A DNA stretch of 64,000 bases, from positions 29,604,337-29,668,336 of the forward strand of contig OZ026630.1 in NCBI GenBank assembly GCA_964020975.1, in the 5' to 3' direction. Positions 63,716 to 64,000 of this stretch are shown here, piece by piece; position 1 is the first letter of the stretch; each line of letters begins with the position of its first letter. Source of the DNA: Hermodice carunculata (taxonomy: Eukaryota; Annelida; Polychaeta; Eunicida; Amphinomidae). A model generated the notes under the pieces. That model saw nothing but the letters and a program-made list of their open reading frames with translations, did no database searches and had not been told where the DNA came from. The translations under genes were made by a program, and so were the position numbers.

Positions 63716-64000
63716 TTACCAGATTCCATCCATGCCTAATGCCATGATGCAAATTTTCCGAAAAAAAAGAAAGGTTTTACTGTATAAACCTGGAGAAGCA
63801 CCCACTGAGATACATAAAGAGAAGAATTTTATATTGAAACTACACTTGCCTCACTTTATCATCTTACCCACTACCTGACTGTGATACAATTTTAACAAAT
63901 ATTTTACATCCAAATTTTAACAGCAAGTAGCGCAGAATCCTGTGTCCAGAGTAACCGCTCCGGTAAACCAAACAACAGGACTCTGACCCAGTGTGAGATC
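63716..64000. other. Right edge of the window
   Basis: No feature recognised. Confidence 0.5.

Overview
The window looks like intron-rich, repeat-rich animal nuclear DNA. It is AT-rich, CpG-poor overall, and full of microsatellites, minisatellites and short inverted-repeat elements. It has no prokaryotic gene layout, no rRNA or tRNA that I could recognise, and no CRISPR array. An interspersed repeat opening with ACAAGAGGCCCATGGGC, plus TGACCTTGACC-type repeats, recalls repeats I associate with lophotrochozoan invertebrates such as molluscs and brachiopods. That placement is an impression from memory, not a search result.

The only protein-coding sequence I can assign to a family with confidence is on the minus strand. 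Two exons (61875-61999, then 46155-46302) together encode one I-set immunoglobulin domain, joined across a 15.6-kb intron. The outer splice phases are 1 and 1 and the inner intron is phase 0, the usual plan for an Ig module. The rest of that gene must lie outside the window or in short exons I could not see. The intron holds a long interspersed repeat, several minisatellites and several small transposon relics. On the plus strand a few stretches have good splice signals and open frames (18543-18635, 21054-21547, 33200-33304). They lack recognisable homology and are given as low-confidence candidate exons.

Most of the window is repeat. Tandem arrays with units of about 30 to 83 bp recur from end to end (38 and 50 bp at 3.5-4.7 kb, 37 bp at 27 kb, 42 and 43 bp at 30-31 kb, 55 bp at 36 kb, 50 bp at 42 kb, about 50 and 43 bp at 50.5-51.5 kb, 71 bp at 54 kb, 30 bp at 55-56 kb, about 78 bp at 63.5 kb). 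One array has a 150-bp higher-order period. Small non-autonomous DNA elements are common. A TTAA-flanked family carries an off-centre hairpin whose arms read near GTCAACAGCTTTCCTTGGCA. Two families begin TA-CAGTAGTCCCTC and TA-CAGTGCTTCCTC. A G-run/C-run-ended element at 5.0-5.4 kb has a clean 8-bp target duplication. Two CAG-ended elements have 5- and 6-bp duplications. A decayed LINE reverse-transcriptase fragment lies at 13.6-14.0 kb. I recognised no LTR retroelement, retrovirus-like copy or Polinton.

Less repetitive patches at 19.1-19.3, 21.8-21.9 and 22.6-22.9 kb, and several CTCF-like motifs (four forward, one reverse), are the best candidates for regulatory sequence.
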